From: an uncultured Candidatus Actinomarina sp. | GTDB lineage: Bacteria > Actinomycetota > Acidimicrobiia > Actinomarinales > Actinomarinaceae | Assembly (NCBI GenBank): GCA_902593795.1 | Contig: CACJJR010000005.1 | Location: 35,580 to 99,579 of the forward strand | Direction: 5' to 3' | DNA length: 64,000 bases | Part shown: one piece after another, positions 1 to 11,039 of the stretch | Layout: each line of letters opens with the position of its first letter | Position numbering within the stretch: the stretch's first letter is position 1 | Translations under genes and position numbers: made by a program | The notes under the pieces: model-generated | Databases searched by the model: none | Told to the model about the DNA's origin: nothing | The model's input: only the letters and a program-made list of their open reading frames with translations

Positions 1-657
1 AAAATTATGTTCACACATAATGAATCTCTGGAAACCCATGCATCTTATTTCAATATAGATAAAGAAAAGTTAATTGTTGGTAAGCCAATCAGCACTTTTG
101 ACAATGAACTTTTCCAATTGACTTTATCTTATGATTATTCTTCAAAGCCATTAATTTTTGGATATTTTGGAATTCTAACCAAGGGAGTCAGAAGTTCTGA
201 AAATGTATTAAATTATCTGGAAGGTTTGGATAACTTAAAGTTTAAGTGGTTTACAAATCCTGATTCAAAAATTGAAATAAGCAAGCATATAGATGATAAA
301 GAAAATCATGAATTTTTAAATATGGTTTCAAGAAATGATGCTCTCAAAATTATGTCTGACTCAATTCATTGTCTTTTGTCTATAGGAAATAAAAACCCTT
401 CTCAATTACCAAGTAAGGTTATTGAATATATATCAACCGGTAAACCTGTAATTCATTTTGCAGAAATAGAAAATGATCCAGTAATTGAAATTTCAAAAAA
501 GTATTCTAATTTGATAGTTATTTCTAAAAGCTCAGATAAAGACCAATTTATTGAGAAACTTAATAATTTAACTAAAAATATTGATAAATTCTCAAGTGAG
601 GAATTCCTTGAGGAATACTCTCCGAAAACATTAGTAAATCAACTAGATTTTATCTAG
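1..657 (+). CDS. Glycosyltransferase, C-terminal part (probably truncated by the window edge)
   Basis: ORF open near the window start; GT-B-like C-terminal motif LPSKVIEYISTGKPVIHF. Confidence 0.6.
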   Translation, partial: KIMFTHNESLETHASYFNIDKEKLIVGKPISTFDNELFQLTLSYDYSSKPLIFGYFGILTKGVRSSENVLNYLEGLDNLKFKWFTNPDSKIEISKHIDDKENHEFLNMVSRNDALKIMSDSIHCLLSIGNKNPSQLPSKVIEYISTGKPVIHFAEIENDPVIEISKKYSNLIVISKSSDKDQFIEKLNNLTKNIDKFSSEEFLEEYSPKTLVNQLDFI

Positions 658-1608
658 AACTTGTTTCCAGTTTTCCGTATAAGAGTTTGCTAATAAGTAA
701 TCGTTCTCCGAAATACCTGCTTCATTAATTTTATTTAGTGCATCATCGATATTTTTATAATGGTATAGATAGACATTATTTGTTAAAAAATTCTGAGAGT
801 AAGGTTTAATTGGAGCTACAACTTTTAATCCAAGTTCTTGAGCCTCATAAAGTGGAAGCCCGACTGTTTCAAATTCACTTGCATGAAAATATATTTCATT
901 AAGAGACATGACGCTTAATGTTTGCTCATGTGTCTCTGTAAATACACAATTAAATTCATTTAATTTAGTTGGAGGATTGATAATTGTTACTTTTTGATTA
1001 TTTGGTAACGAGGTTAAAACATCTAGCATAAATTTAAAATTTTTATTTGGTATATTGCTACCAAAACATACGATGTTGTTATTTTTTTGTATAGCTTTTA
1101 CTTTTGTTTGTTTGATTTCACCTATTTGTAGAATCTTCTTTTTATATTTATCGTTGATTAATCCTCTTGTATGGCTTAACTGAACAACTATGTGTTCAGC
1201 CTTCTCAAAGCTTCTGTTAATAAAAAAAAGTAATAATCTATTTTTTAAATTTCTTGAAATAAAGGGAAGTATATTTTGTATAAAAATAAATGATTTCACT
1301 TGAGTATCAAATCCAAAATTTCCGAAATGAATAATTGCACTACTGCTATTAATTTCCTCCATTAACTTTTTTCCGATCAAGAAATTTAAATAAGGATGAA
1401 GATATCTTTTTTTTGTAAGTTGTATAAATTTTACGTTACCGTTTTCATAACTTTGATTTTTTAAATCTCCGAAAAATTCATTTTCAGAATATAAAACAAT
1501 AATATCTTCATTTAAAGTTGAGAAATACTCAAATGCTTCAACAAATAGCTTAACTCCACCTAAAGATTTAACTCCACATGCATTTAATACAATCTTTTTT
1601 TTCACCAA
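643..1608 (-). CDS. Glycosyltransferase family 1/4-like protein
   Basis: 321 aa; NACGVKSLGGVKLFVEAF N-terminus and IYFHASEFETVGLPLYEAQELGLKVVAP donor-site motif. Confidence 0.7.
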   Translation of the reverse strand: MVKKKIVLNACGVKSLGGVKLFVEAFEYFSTLNEDIIVLYSENEFFGDLKNQSYENGNVKFIQLTKKRYLHPYLNFLIGKKLMEEINSSSAIIHFGNFGFDTQVKSFIFIQNILPFISRNLKNRLLLFFINRSFEKAEHIVVQLSHTRGLINDKYKKKILQIGEIKQTKVKAIQKNNNIVCFGSNIPNKNFKFMLDVLTSLPNNQKVTIINPPTKLNEFNCVFTETHEQTLSVMSLNEIYFHASEFETVGLPLYEAQELGLKVVAPIKPYSQNFLTNNVYLYHYKNIDDALNKINEAGISENDYLLANSYTENWKQVLDKI

Positions 1609-1660
1609 TTCAATGATAGTTGTACATTAATAACTATTTAATCACTAAAATCATAAAGTA

Positions 1661-2740
1661 GTGATTAAAGAATATGACATTGCTCTTGTAGTTGGAACAA
1701 GGCCAAATTTTGTAAAGGCCGCACCGCTTTTAAAAAAGTTAGAGAATAAAAATAAAAAAGTTTTATTTATTCATACGGGTCAACATTTTGATAAAACTAT
1801 GTCTAACAACATCTTTATAGACTTAAACATGAGAGATGCAGACTTGAACTTGAATGCTCCCACTGATTCCCAAAGTAATCAGTTTCAATTCATCGTTAAA
1901 GAATTAATAAATATTTTTAATAATAATAAAATTGAGAAAATTGGTGTCTTTGGAGATGTAACTTCTACACTTGCTGCGTCAATAGCTGCAAAAGAGTCTA
2001 ATATTTACCTTTTTCATGTTGAATCAGGCTTGAGGTCAAAGAATCTTACAATGCCTGAAGAGCGAAACAGAATAATGGTTGACGCAATTAGTGACTTACT
2101 TTTAGTTCCATCCGAGGATGCCTTAGATAATCTACTAGATGAAAGAGTTCCTGAACATAAAATTCATAATGTTGGGAATATAATGATTGATACTTTATCT
2201 GAAAACAAGTCAAAAATTATTGATAATTTATCAAATCTAAAATCAGATTTAAAAATTATCAAACCGTATTTTGTAATGACTCTCCACAGGCCTTCAAATC
2301 TGTCAGATACTATATTAAATAATATTTTTGAAGCGGTAGAAAAATTTACCAAAGATTATCAAATTATCCTCCCAGCTCATCCCAGGCTAAAAAATTTTAT
2401 TAACGAAAAAAATATATCCCATTCCAGTATCAATCTTATTGATCCTTTGTCATATATTGACTTCATGTCTCTTGTTTACGGAAGCAAGCTAGTCCTTACT
2501 GATTCTGGCGGTATACAGGAAGAAACTACTTATTTAGGTATCAGCTGCCTTACTTTAAGAGAAGAGACTGAGAGGCCTATTACAGTCACTGAAGGCACTA
2601 ATAAGGTAATAGGACTCGAGAAGGAAAATATAATTAATGAAATAAATAATGTTTTAGACAGTAAAATTTCATATGAGACAAATATTAAATATTGGGACGG
2701 TGAAACCTCAGATAGAATCTATGAAATTTTATTTGATTAG
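1661..2740 (+). CDS. wecB: UDP-N-acetylglucosamine 2-epimerase (non-hydrolyzing)
   Basis: VVGTRPNFVKAAPLL, HTGQHFD, HVESGLRS, TDSGGIQEE motifs; GTG start. Confidence 0.9.
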   Translation: MIKEYDIALVVGTRPNFVKAAPLLKKLENKNKKVLFIHTGQHFDKTMSNNIFIDLNMRDADLNLNAPTDSQSNQFQFIVKELINIFNNNKIEKIGVFGDVTSTLAASIAAKESNIYLFHVESGLRSKNLTMPEERNRIMVDAISDLLLVPSEDALDNLLDERVPEHKIHNVGNIMIDTLSENKSKIIDNLSNLKSDLKIIKPYFVMTLHRPSNLSDTILNNIFEAVEKFTKDYQIILPAHPRLKNFINEKNISHSSINLIDPLSYIDFMSLVYGSKLVLTDSGGIQEETTYLGISCLTLREETERPITVTEGTNKVIGLEKENIINEINNVLDSKISYETNIKYWDGETSDRIYEILFD

Positions 2741-2742
2741 TT

Positions 2743-4005
2743 ATGAGTAAATTTAAATATGATCTTGCAGTAATAGGATTAGGCTATGTTGGCTTACCAT
2801 TAGCTATTGAGGCAGCTAACAGCAAACTAAAAGTTGTTGGATATGATATTAATGAATCACTAGTAACAAATCTAAATAATTCAACATCCCATGTAGAAGA
2901 TATATCAAATAATCAAGTTAGTAATTCTCTTGAAAAAGATCTAATTTTTACCTCTGATTCGGAAATCCTTGGTGAGAGTGAATATATAGTAATCAGTGTT
3001 CCAACTCCACTTACAGATTATCAACCCGACCTCAGTTTTGTTGAGGCTGCTACAAAAAGTATTGCAGAAAATTTGCAAAAAGGTCATGTAGTCATACTTG
3101 AATCTACAACTTATCCAGGAACTACCTTAGAAATAGTAAAGCCAATACTTGAGAAAAGTTCTAAGCTAACTGCAGGTGAAGACTTTTTGTTAGGATATTC
3201 ACCTGAACGAATTGATCCAGGAAATGAAAAATGGACTTTTAAAAACACTCCTAAAATAGTAAGTGGCATAAATAAAAAATCGCTCGAAAAAATATCAAAA
3301 TTTTATAAATTAATAATAGATGAAGTTGTTGAAGTATCTGGTACAAGAGAAGCTGAAATGGTGAAACTTATCGAAAATACCTATAGGCAAGTTAATATTG
3401 CTATGGTAAATGAACTAGCAATTCTATCAAATATGCTTGATATAGATATTTGGGAAGTAGTTGAAGCTGCTAAAACCAAACCCTTTGGATTCCAATCATT
3501 TAGACCGGGTCCAGGTGTAGGAGGTCACTGCATTCCTATAGATCCAAAATATTTGTCTTTTAAAACAAGACAAATTGGACAACCAGTCAGATTTGTTGAA
3601 CTAGCGCAAGAAATAAATAATTCAATGCCAAACTATGTTGTTGCAAGAATTAGTGAGTTAATGAATAAAAAAGAAATACTTCTAAAGAATTCTAAAATAT
3701 TAATTCTTGGTGTAGCTTATAAAAAAGATATTGGTGACACAAGAGAATCACCAGCATTAGATATTATTGAATCTTTGTTAGAAAAAAGTGTAGATATTTC
3801 TTATTACGATCCACACGTTGATGAATTGACAGTTAATAAAAGAAGTATTGCTAGAGAAGAAAATTTAGAAAATTTATCTAATTTTGACTTAATTTTAATT
3901 CATACACCTCATTCCAAATTTCAAGAAATTAATTTTGATAGCGTAACGTCTTTAATATTTGACTCTACTGGAAGCTTTACAATTTCTAATGCCAATAGAT
4001 TATAA
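2743..4005 (+). CDS. Nucleotide-sugar dehydrogenase (UDP-GlcNAc/ManNAc 6-dehydrogenase type)
   Basis: VIGLGYVGLPLAIEA Rossmann motif, GPGVGGHCIPIDPKYL catalytic Cys motif, GVAYKKDIGDTRESPALDI. Confidence 0.9.
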   Translation: MSKFKYDLAVIGLGYVGLPLAIEAANSKLKVVGYDINESLVTNLNNSTSHVEDISNNQVSNSLEKDLIFTSDSEILGESEYIVISVPTPLTDYQPDLSFVEAATKSIAENLQKGHVVILESTTYPGTTLEIVKPILEKSSKLTAGEDFLLGYSPERIDPGNEKWTFKNTPKIVSGINKKSLEKISKFYKLIIDEVVEVSGTREAEMVKLIENTYRQVNIAMVNELAILSNMLDIDIWEVVEAAKTKPFGFQSFRPGPGVGGHCIPIDPKYLSFKTRQIGQPVRFVELAQEINNSMPNYVVARISELMNKKEILLKNSKILILGVAYKKDIGDTRESPALDIIESLLEKSVDISYYDPHVDELTVNKRSIAREENLENLSNFDLILIHTPHSKFQEINFDSVTSLIFDSTGSFTISNANRL

Positions 4006-6451
4006 AAATAGTCCAAAATTTAATACTCTATCAAAAACTATAAATTTACTCGCCAGTGAGCTTGGTAATGTAATAAAAGATCAAGCTGGTGTAAAATATT
4101 TTAGAATAGTAGAAGATATTAGACTCAATTCAAAAAAATACAGACAAACAAACAATAATAAATATTTAGATAGTATTTTTAAAACTTTGAAATCTCTTAA
4201 ACCTAATGAGATATATATTATTGCAAAAGCTTTTACAATATTCTTTTATCTTTCAAATATTGCTGAACAAGTTTTTAGAGAACACACTTTAGATAATTCA
4301 AAAATTTCAATAAAGAAACAATCAGATAAAAATCTTATCTTCATGCCCGTTTTTACTGCACATCCTACCGAAAGCTCCAGGCAATCAACTCTTAAAAAAA
4401 TATATAAAATTGCTGAGATTATAGAAAGCAATAACTCGAGTGATATGAATGAGATTAATTCACTAATTACACAACTTTGGTATACGAGAGAAGTAAGGTC
4501 TACAAAGCCTAATCCGATAGACGAAGTAAAATCTTTGATTTACTATTTAGATATTTTATATAAAGATGTGTATCAAAGCATTATCGATGATGTGGAAATA
4601 TCAAGTAAAGCGAAGAATTTTGACTTAAAATTGGGTTCATGGGTTGGAGCTGATAAAGATGGAAATCCCTATGTTACAACAAAGATTACAAAGCAAGCTC
4701 TAGAAATTTACTCGAATCAAGTTTTAAATATGTACAAAGAGCAAATTGTGCAGTTTTCCGAAGAGTTCAGTATTTCAACTGATTTTGTTGAGAGTCCAAA
4801 AATGCTAACTAAAAAAATTGATAAATATAAAAAGATTTTACCGACAGAATATAAACACTATAAACGAGTTAATTATGATGAACATTTTCGAATTTTCCTA
4901 TCACTGGTATTTCATAGACTAGATAATTTTCAAAAAAATAGTAAGGGTTATGCATATTTTGACGAATTCTTAAATGATATATTATTGTTCCAGAGCAGTG
5001 TTCTTGAAATATTTGGAAAAAAAATTCAATATAACAAATTAGATCAATTTATTGAATTAGTTAAAAAATTTGAGTTTCATGGTGTGTCATTAGATATTAG
5101 ACAAAATGCTTCTGTGGTAAATGCAAAATCAGGCAGGGAGTACAGTGATTTTGAAGCGTTACTAAAAGACATACCAGAATTACAAAAAATTTATGGTGGT
5201 AATGTTTTTAATTCAATTATTCTTTCAATGACTAAATCAGAAACTGATGTACTGAATCTTTTTAAAATTTGTAAAAAATTTATCTCAAAAGAAAATATAC
5301 CATCCATAACTCCTTTAATAGAGGAAATTGAAGATTTGCAGAATGCTAACTTAATATTCCGAAGATTATTTTCTTATAAAGAATACTTAACATTTATTAA
5401 AAGTTTTAAAAATAGTAATCAAGAAATTATGCTTGGATATTCTGATTCAAATAAAGACGGAGGAATTATTTCTTCACAGTGGAATGTTTATAATGCTCAA
5501 ATAAATTTGTTTAAAGAAGGAATTAAGAAAAATATTAATGTTACTTTTTTTCACGGTAGGGGTGGAACCATTAGCAGGGGAGGAGGGCCAACTTACAATT
5601 CAATTATATCCCAACCTAAAGGTACAATATCAAATCAAATTAGATACACTGAGCAAGGAGAAGTAATTTCAGATAAGTACTCAACCTCATATCTTGGTTT
5701 TGAGAATATTAAATTAGGATCAATTGCATTTATTAATGAGTCAGATAGTAAATTAAAAAAAACTATTCCAAATGAAAAATTTTTACAAGAATTATCAGAT
5801 AAATCTATCGAAAAGTATAAATCTTTTATTTCTAATCCAGAATTGATACATTATTTTGAAGTAGGAACTCCTGTTAAATTACTTTCAGTATTAAACATTG
5901 GATCGAGGCCAACTAAGAGATCAAAAAAAGCAAAAAATATACAAAATTATAGAGCAATACCATGGGTTTTTGGATGGGCTCAAACACGCAACACTTTGAC
6001 AGGTTGGTTTGGGGCAGGCACAGCGTTAGACAGTATGATTGGAAAATATGGAATCAATAACGTTAGAAAAATATATAAGAACTCTGATTTCATGCAAAAT
6101 TTAATTAGCAATATAGAAATGACACTCGCAAAATCAGATTTAAAAATAGCAAAACTTTATGTTGATGGCTTACTCAACAAAAGTATGTTAGATATTTATG
6201 ATGAGATTTACAAAGAGTCAAAATTGGCTTTAGTTTCTATTATGAAAATTAAAAATATCAACGAACTGTTAGATGATAATAAAATTTTAAAAAATACACT
6301 TAGAATAAGAAATTCATATTTAGATCCACTTTCGATTATTCAAATAACTCTTATGCAAAAAATGAAAAGTAAAGAACTGGACCCAATAGAAAAAAATTCT
6401 TTGTTATTATCTATAAATGGTTTAGCTGCCGGTCTTAGAAATACTGGCTGA
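3989..6451 (+). CDS. ppc: Phosphoenolpyruvate carboxylase
   Basis: AHPTESSRQSTLKKI, GADKDGNPYVT, FHGRGGTISRGGGPTY, GSRPTKRSK, RAIPWVFGWAQTR. The track ORF begins at 3959 but the natural ATG is at 3989 (MPIDYKNS). Confidence 0.95.
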   Translation: MPIDYKNSPKFNTLSKTINLLASELGNVIKDQAGVKYFRIVEDIRLNSKKYRQTNNNKYLDSIFKTLKSLKPNEIYIIAKAFTIFFYLSNIAEQVFREHTLDNSKISIKKQSDKNLIFMPVFTAHPTESSRQSTLKKIYKIAEIIESNNSSDMNEINSLITQLWYTREVRSTKPNPIDEVKSLIYYLDILYKDVYQSIIDDVEISSKAKNFDLKLGSWVGADKDGNPYVTTKITKQALEIYSNQVLNMYKEQIVQFSEEFSISTDFVESPKMLTKKIDKYKKILPTEYKHYKRVNYDEHFRIFLSLVFHRLDNFQKNSKGYAYFDEFLNDILLFQSSVLEIFGKKIQYNKLDQFIELVKKFEFHGVSLDIRQNASVVNAKSGREYSDFEALLKDIPELQKIYGGNVFNSIILSMTKSETDVLNLFKICKKFISKENIPSITPLIEEIEDLQNANLIFRRLFSYKEYLTFIKSFKNSNQEIMLGYSDSNKDGGIISSQWNVYNAQINLFKEGIKKNINVTFFHGRGGTISRGGGPTYNSIISQPKGTISNQIRYTEQGEVISDKYSTSYLGFENIKLGSIAFINESDSKLKKTIPNEKFLQELSDKSIEKYKSFISNPELIHYFEVGTPVKLLSVLNIGSRPTKRSKKAKNIQNYRAIPWVFGWAQTRNTLTGWFGAGTALDSMIGKYGINNVRKIYKNSDFMQNLISNIEMTLAKSDLKIAKLYVDGLLNKSMLDIYDEIYKESKLALVSIMKIKNINELLDDNKILKNTLRIRNSYLDPLSIIQITLMQKMKSKELDPIEKNSLLLSINGLAAGLRNTG

Positions 6452-7567
6452 TAAATCTCTCAATTCGAAATGCATTTCGTCAGGAGATGTCCATGTACCG
6501 CCCCAAGCAAATCCCCAAGAGTTAAAAATTTCAACAACCCTTGGGTGATAACTAGATTTAGTATTTATATCTATAGCTATACCCCAAGCATGCCTAGAAA
6601 TACTGCCGCCAGCATCGAATCGGTTTATACGTCTTGGTGCATAACAACCGCCTGATTTTTTAAAATCTTTTATTGATAATGTATCAGCTAATCCTTCTTG
6701 TAATATTTGGTTCAATGCACCTTCTAGAGGTTCCCACATTAACCTATGACATCTAGTCGTACCAAGAATAGGGACTTTCTTCGCCTGTATATTTTCTTCT
6801 CTCCAAGACGGCTCAGTAGTTATCCAAGTACCGTCTCTTTCTTTTATTTGAAAATCACCAAACATTTCTTTGACTAATGCAGTAGGTAGTACCCAATTTT
6901 TATTTGGGTTACTTTCTCTAAATGTATATTTTACTTTTTCGTATTTGATATTTTTATACAGCTCAACGAAATGATTTTCATTAATTTCTGTATCCCATAT
7001 TATTGCTTGAATATTTCGGTATATTCCTAGTTTATAACCTATATCTTTATTTACCACACCTTCAAACCACCCTAATTCGGAATCCTTTAGGACCATTCCT
7101 ACTGTTATTTCGAGAGGTTCATTATTCATACCAATCAAATTTATCTTGTCATTAATTGAAAGGTTGTATCTTTCAGCAGTCAGGCTGGAAACTACAAGCT
7201 GGTTATTTTTGATTACTTTAGATACTTCATCATTATAAAAATAATCTACGGTCGAAGATTCAATTGTTTTCAAAGAAATGTTATAAAGGTAGTTTTCTAA
7301 TGTAGACAATTTAACATCATTGTTTAAAGTAACAATAGACTCTACGCCGACATTAGCCCGACCTATAAAAGTGACATTTGAGTTTAGTTTATTGACACTA
7401 TCAATAATTTCATTAGTCACACTGTAAAAAAGACTTCCAGATTGAGATATTGTGATTACATCATAATTGTTAATTTTGTTTTCTGAATAGACAGTTGGCG
7501 AATCATGATTAATATCTGATGTGACAAAAATATTTAATAAAGCTGTTGCTAACAATGTAAATAACAT
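6422..7567 (-). CDS. M15-family (D-Ala-D-Ala carboxypeptidase-like) peptidase with an uncharacterised extracellular N-terminal region
   Basis: C-terminal SRHAWGIAIDINTKSSYHPRVVEIFNSWGFAWGGTWTSPDEMHFEL matches M15 H-x6-D...H architecture; N-terminal hydrophobic signal/anchor. Confidence 0.75.
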   Translation of the reverse strand: MLFTLLATALLNIFVTSDINHDSPTVYSENKINNYDVITISQSGSLFYSVTNEIIDSVNKLNSNVTFIGRANVGVESIVTLNNDVKLSTLENYLYNISLKTIESSTVDYFYNDEVSKVIKNNQLVVSSLTAERYNLSINDKINLIGMNNEPLEITVGMVLKDSELGWFEGVVNKDIGYKLGIYRNIQAIIWDTEINENHFVELYKNIKYEKVKYTFRESNPNKNWVLPTALVKEMFGDFQIKERDGTWITTEPSWREENIQAKKVPILGTTRCHRLMWEPLEGALNQILQEGLADTLSIKDFKKSGGCYAPRRINRFDAGGSISRHAWGIAIDINTKSSYHPRVVEIFNSWGFAWGGTWTSPDEMHFELRDLSASISKTGS

Positions 7568-7656
7568 ACTTTCTTATATTAATTTTTTCAGAAATTTACA
7601 TATATTTAACATCTAAAAATACGTTTATTTTATTTAGAGCGTTAATCTAAATTTCT

Positions 7657-10245
7657 ATGAAACTTTTAACAAACTTTTTTTCAACTGCGGCTACTAAAAG
7701 ACCTGTGATAACCATTTTAGTTGTGCTGCTATTAACTGGATTTTTTGGATATATGGCCGGTCAAGCAGAAGAATTAAGCACTAGTTTCGGTGGGGAATTA
7801 GATACACCAGAAATTCAAGCATCTTCAAAACTTGGTGAGTATTTTCAAACTTCAGGTTCACAATCTGTATTTCAAATAATAATATCAGGAGAAGACGTTC
7901 TTACTGTTGATGGGTATCTAGCATGGCAAGAAATAAATAAAGCTGTTTCGGAAAGTGAAATTTATCCTTATTTGGTCAAAGATCAAGGTGGGGCAGTACA
8001 GGGATTTTTTGCTCCAGTAGACTTTGCAAAAGCATTCAGCCCAGCAATCAATGTTGCAGCAATGTCAGATGAACAATTTAAGCAGTTATACAACCAAGCA
8101 AATAGTCAAATGCCAGCAGAATTCAAAGCTTTTGCATCAGCACTATTATCTTCTACCTATGACGAAGATTTAACAACAGCTACGGCTGGTTTATCAATAG
8201 TTACAATAGATAGCTCATTAATAGTCCAAGACTTTGGTGGCTCCGATGGAGCCTTTATTGAACAACCTCGTATGGAAGTCGCTCTTGCAGATTCTTTAAA
8301 TGAAATATCAATTGAAGGCATTAAGGTTTCGGGATTTTCGTTCGGACTACTACTTGGCAATGAAGGCGATGATTTTCTTGAAGAAATTGGAATACTTTTT
8401 GGGCAAGCATTTTTAATAATTCTTGTTGTTTTGGCCTACATCTTCTTTATTAGACCTAGAAAAGGTTTTAATATCTTAAAGTCCGGCAGAAGAACATTTA
8501 GTGATTTGTTTTTAAGCTTAGGCGCAATTTTGCTTTCAATTGGGTGGATGCAAGGTGCTGGCACTATATTAGGACCAGGGTATCTTGACATTATTGGTGC
8601 CCCAAATCAAGTATCGCAAATTGCTCCAATTATATTAATTGGTCTTGGAGTAGATTATGCTATTCACTTTACTTCAAGATATAGAGAAGAAATAGGATCA
8701 GGAAATACTATTTCAGGTTCAACAACGTCAACACTTAAATCTGTAGGTGTTGCATTAACCTTGGCAACTCTAGCAACTATTGTTGGGTTTTTAACAAACA
8801 TAGTTTCTCCATTACCTGAGTTAAAAGATTTTGGCATTCTTGTATCTACTGGAATATTCTTTGCGTTTTTCTTGGTTATGACTTTTGTACCAGCTATTAG
8901 AACACTTTTAGATAAAAGAGCTGAAAATAAAAACAAAATAAATAATGATGCATTCTCATCATCTGGTGAAAGCGTACTTAATAAAGTTGCTGCTTCTAGT
9001 GGAATAATTCCAAAAAAATTAAAAGTAGTTGCCCTTATTTTACTATTTTCAATATCAGGCTATGGATATTTTAGTTTTACAAACTTAGAAACAATATTTG
9101 AATTTACAGATTTCTTACCGGAAGATGACCCAGTTGTTCAAACGCTAGGCTTATTAACCGAAGAATTTGGTGGTGGATTTGGCGAAACTACTAGCGTTCT
9201 CATTGAAGGTGATGATCTAGCAACACCTGGGGTCCATAATGCTTTAATTGAATCAATTAATAATTTAGCTGAAAAAGAAAATATAGTTGTTTATGCCGGA
9301 AATGTAGCTGCTGAGTCTGTAATTGGGACAGTTGGCCAACTTATGGCTCCACAAGGTGCAGCGCCCGGCGCACCACCTGCTATGCCTGATATGGAGTTAA
9401 TAGGTACTTTAGGTACTTATGGTGTAGACCTTATGTCAGGAGCTCAAGGCATTGATGCATTAAAAGTAAAAGAAACTGGAAATGTTCAGGGACTTTATGA
9501 GTATCTAGTGGAATCAGATCCAGAGTCATTCTTAGCAAATTTATACTTTAATGAAGATAATAAAGTAACAGCACAACAAGTAAGAATTACAACTTCTGCT
9601 GGTTCATTGGGGGCTGCTCAATTAAGAGATGATATTTACGAAGCATTTCAACCAATGTCTACTCTAGGAGTTTCTATTGCTGCAACAAATGATGCGATTG
9701 TAACTCAAAGTGTAAGTGACTTAATTTCTGAATCACAATTTCAATCTCTAATTTTTGCAATCCTTGCTTCTATGATATTTTTAGTTCTTTATTATATGAT
9801 TGATATTAGAAAACCGTTCTTAGGAGTAATCACCATATTGCCTGTTGTTGCCATAGTAATGGGAACCTATCTTGGAATGTACTTTTTAGATATTCCATTA
9901 AATCCTGTTACTTCAACCTTGTCAGGTTTAGCTATTGGAATTGGTGTTCCTTTTGTTATCCACGTAACAAACAGATTTAGAGAAACATTACTAGTTGCCG
10001 ATAGTCCTGTCGATGCAGTCAGAACTACATTAAAAACTACAGGTGGATCATTATTTGGTTCCGCATTTACTACTATGGCTGGTTTTGGAATTTTAATGAC
10101 CTCATCATTAAAACCATTTCAACAAATGGGTCAAGTAGTTGTTGTTGCTTTAGGTTTTGCTTTGGTTGCATCAATATTAATTCTCCCAACACTCTTAGTC
10201 TTTTGGGCAAACTATCATAATAAAAAAACTGCTAAATCTTTATAA
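7657..10245 (+). CDS. RND superfamily / MMPL-type exporter
   Basis: 862 aa; two repeated halves with TM blocks; GLGVDYAIHFTSRYREE and GIGVPFVIHVTNRFRET repeats typical of MMPL/RND proteins. Confidence 0.85.
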   Translation: MKLLTNFFSTAATKRPVITILVVLLLTGFFGYMAGQAEELSTSFGGELDTPEIQASSKLGEYFQTSGSQSVFQIIISGEDVLTVDGYLAWQEINKAVSESEIYPYLVKDQGGAVQGFFAPVDFAKAFSPAINVAAMSDEQFKQLYNQANSQMPAEFKAFASALLSSTYDEDLTTATAGLSIVTIDSSLIVQDFGGSDGAFIEQPRMEVALADSLNEISIEGIKVSGFSFGLLLGNEGDDFLEEIGILFGQAFLIILVVLAYIFFIRPRKGFNILKSGRRTFSDLFLSLGAILLSIGWMQGAGTILGPGYLDIIGAPNQVSQIAPIILIGLGVDYAIHFTSRYREEIGSGNTISGSTTSTLKSVGVALTLATLATIVGFLTNIVSPLPELKDFGILVSTGIFFAFFLVMTFVPAIRTLLDKRAENKNKINNDAFSSSGESVLNKVAASSGIIPKKLKVVALILLFSISGYGYFSFTNLETIFEFTDFLPEDDPVVQTLGLLTEEFGGGFGETTSVLIEGDDLATPGVHNALIESINNLAEKENIVVYAGNVAAESVIGTVGQLMAPQGAAPGAPPAMPDMELIGTLGTYGVDLMSGAQGIDALKVKETGNVQGLYEYLVESDPESFLANLYFNEDNKVTAQQVRITTSAGSLGAAQLRDDIYEAFQPMSTLGVSIAATNDAIVTQSVSDLISESQFQSLIFAILASMIFLVLYYMIDIRKPFLGVITILPVVAIVMGTYLGMYFLDIPLNPVTSTLSGLAIGIGVPFVIHVTNRFRETLLVADSPVDAVRTTLKTTGGSLFGSAFTTMAGFGILMTSSLKPFQQMGQVVVVALGFALVASILILPTLLVFWANYHNKKTAKSL

Positions 10246-10268
10246 ATTAATTTATTAGTATTATTTAA

Positions 10269-11039
10269 GTGAAGGTTTCTGAACTTCTTAAAATTGTTGA
10301 TGGCATAGTGCCTCTAAAAAATGCTTTTGAGGATGATTTAGTAGGAATAACTATTGGTTCTGAAGAAAATGAGGTAGATGGAATAATAGTTGCTCATGAA
10401 TTAGACAAACAACTTTTGGATTATTGTCTTGATTTAAATATCAATACTGTAATCACTTATCATCCACCTTCTTTCAATAAAGTTTTAGGAGATGATAATA
10501 ATGAAAGCTTTCATCCAGAACCTACAACTTTAGAATTCATTGATAATTCAATGAATATAATTACACTACACACTGCTCAAGATGTTTGTGAAGGGGGAAA
10601 TGGAGATACTTTGGCAGAGCTGTTTAATTTAAAAAATATAAAATTATTTGCAATGACAAATGATATATATGGAGCAGGAAGAATAGGGGATATTGAAAGT
10701 ATTTTAGTTTCTAAATTTAATGAGTTAGTTGAGAGTAAATTAAATACAAAATCAATAAGAACTAATGAATTCTTTCATAAAATAAAAGAAGTAAAAAGGA
10801 TAGCGATATTACCGGGTTCAGGGACACAATTCATTGATGAGATTATTGAAGACGTTGATATTTATGTGACAGGTGATATTTCTCATAGGTATTTATTAAA
10901 AGCAGATGATGCACGTGTTGGCTTGCTTCAAATAGGCCATATCTCAAGCGAAATACCTGGAATGAAAAGGTTTGTTAATAAATTAAATATTGCTTTAAGC
11001 AAAGAATTAGAGTACATATATAGAGAATTTTATGAATGA
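10269..11039 (+). CDS. Nif3-like dinuclear metal center protein
   Basis: VITYHPPSF, LHTAQDVCEGGNGDTLAE, YVTGDISHRYLLKADD; GTG start; conserved synteny with zinc-ribbon protein and RNase H. Confidence 0.85.
   Translation: MKVSELLKIVDGIVPLKNAFEDDLVGITIGSEENEVDGIIVAHELDKQLLDYCLDLNINTVITYHPPSFNKVLGDDNNESFHPEPTTLEFIDNSMNIITLHTAQDVCEGGNGDTLAELFNLKNIKLFAMTNDIYGAGRIGDIESILVSKFNELVESKLNTKSIRTNEFFHKIKEVKRIAILPGSGTQFIDEIIEDVDIYVTGDISHRYLLKADDARVGLLQIGHISSEIPGMKRFVNKLNIALSKELEYIYREFYE

Noticed and set aside
3959-3988. Upstream TTG start for ppc inside the dehydrogenase gene
   Set aside because: ATG at 3989 gives a natural N-terminus; the 10-aa extension is only open frame.
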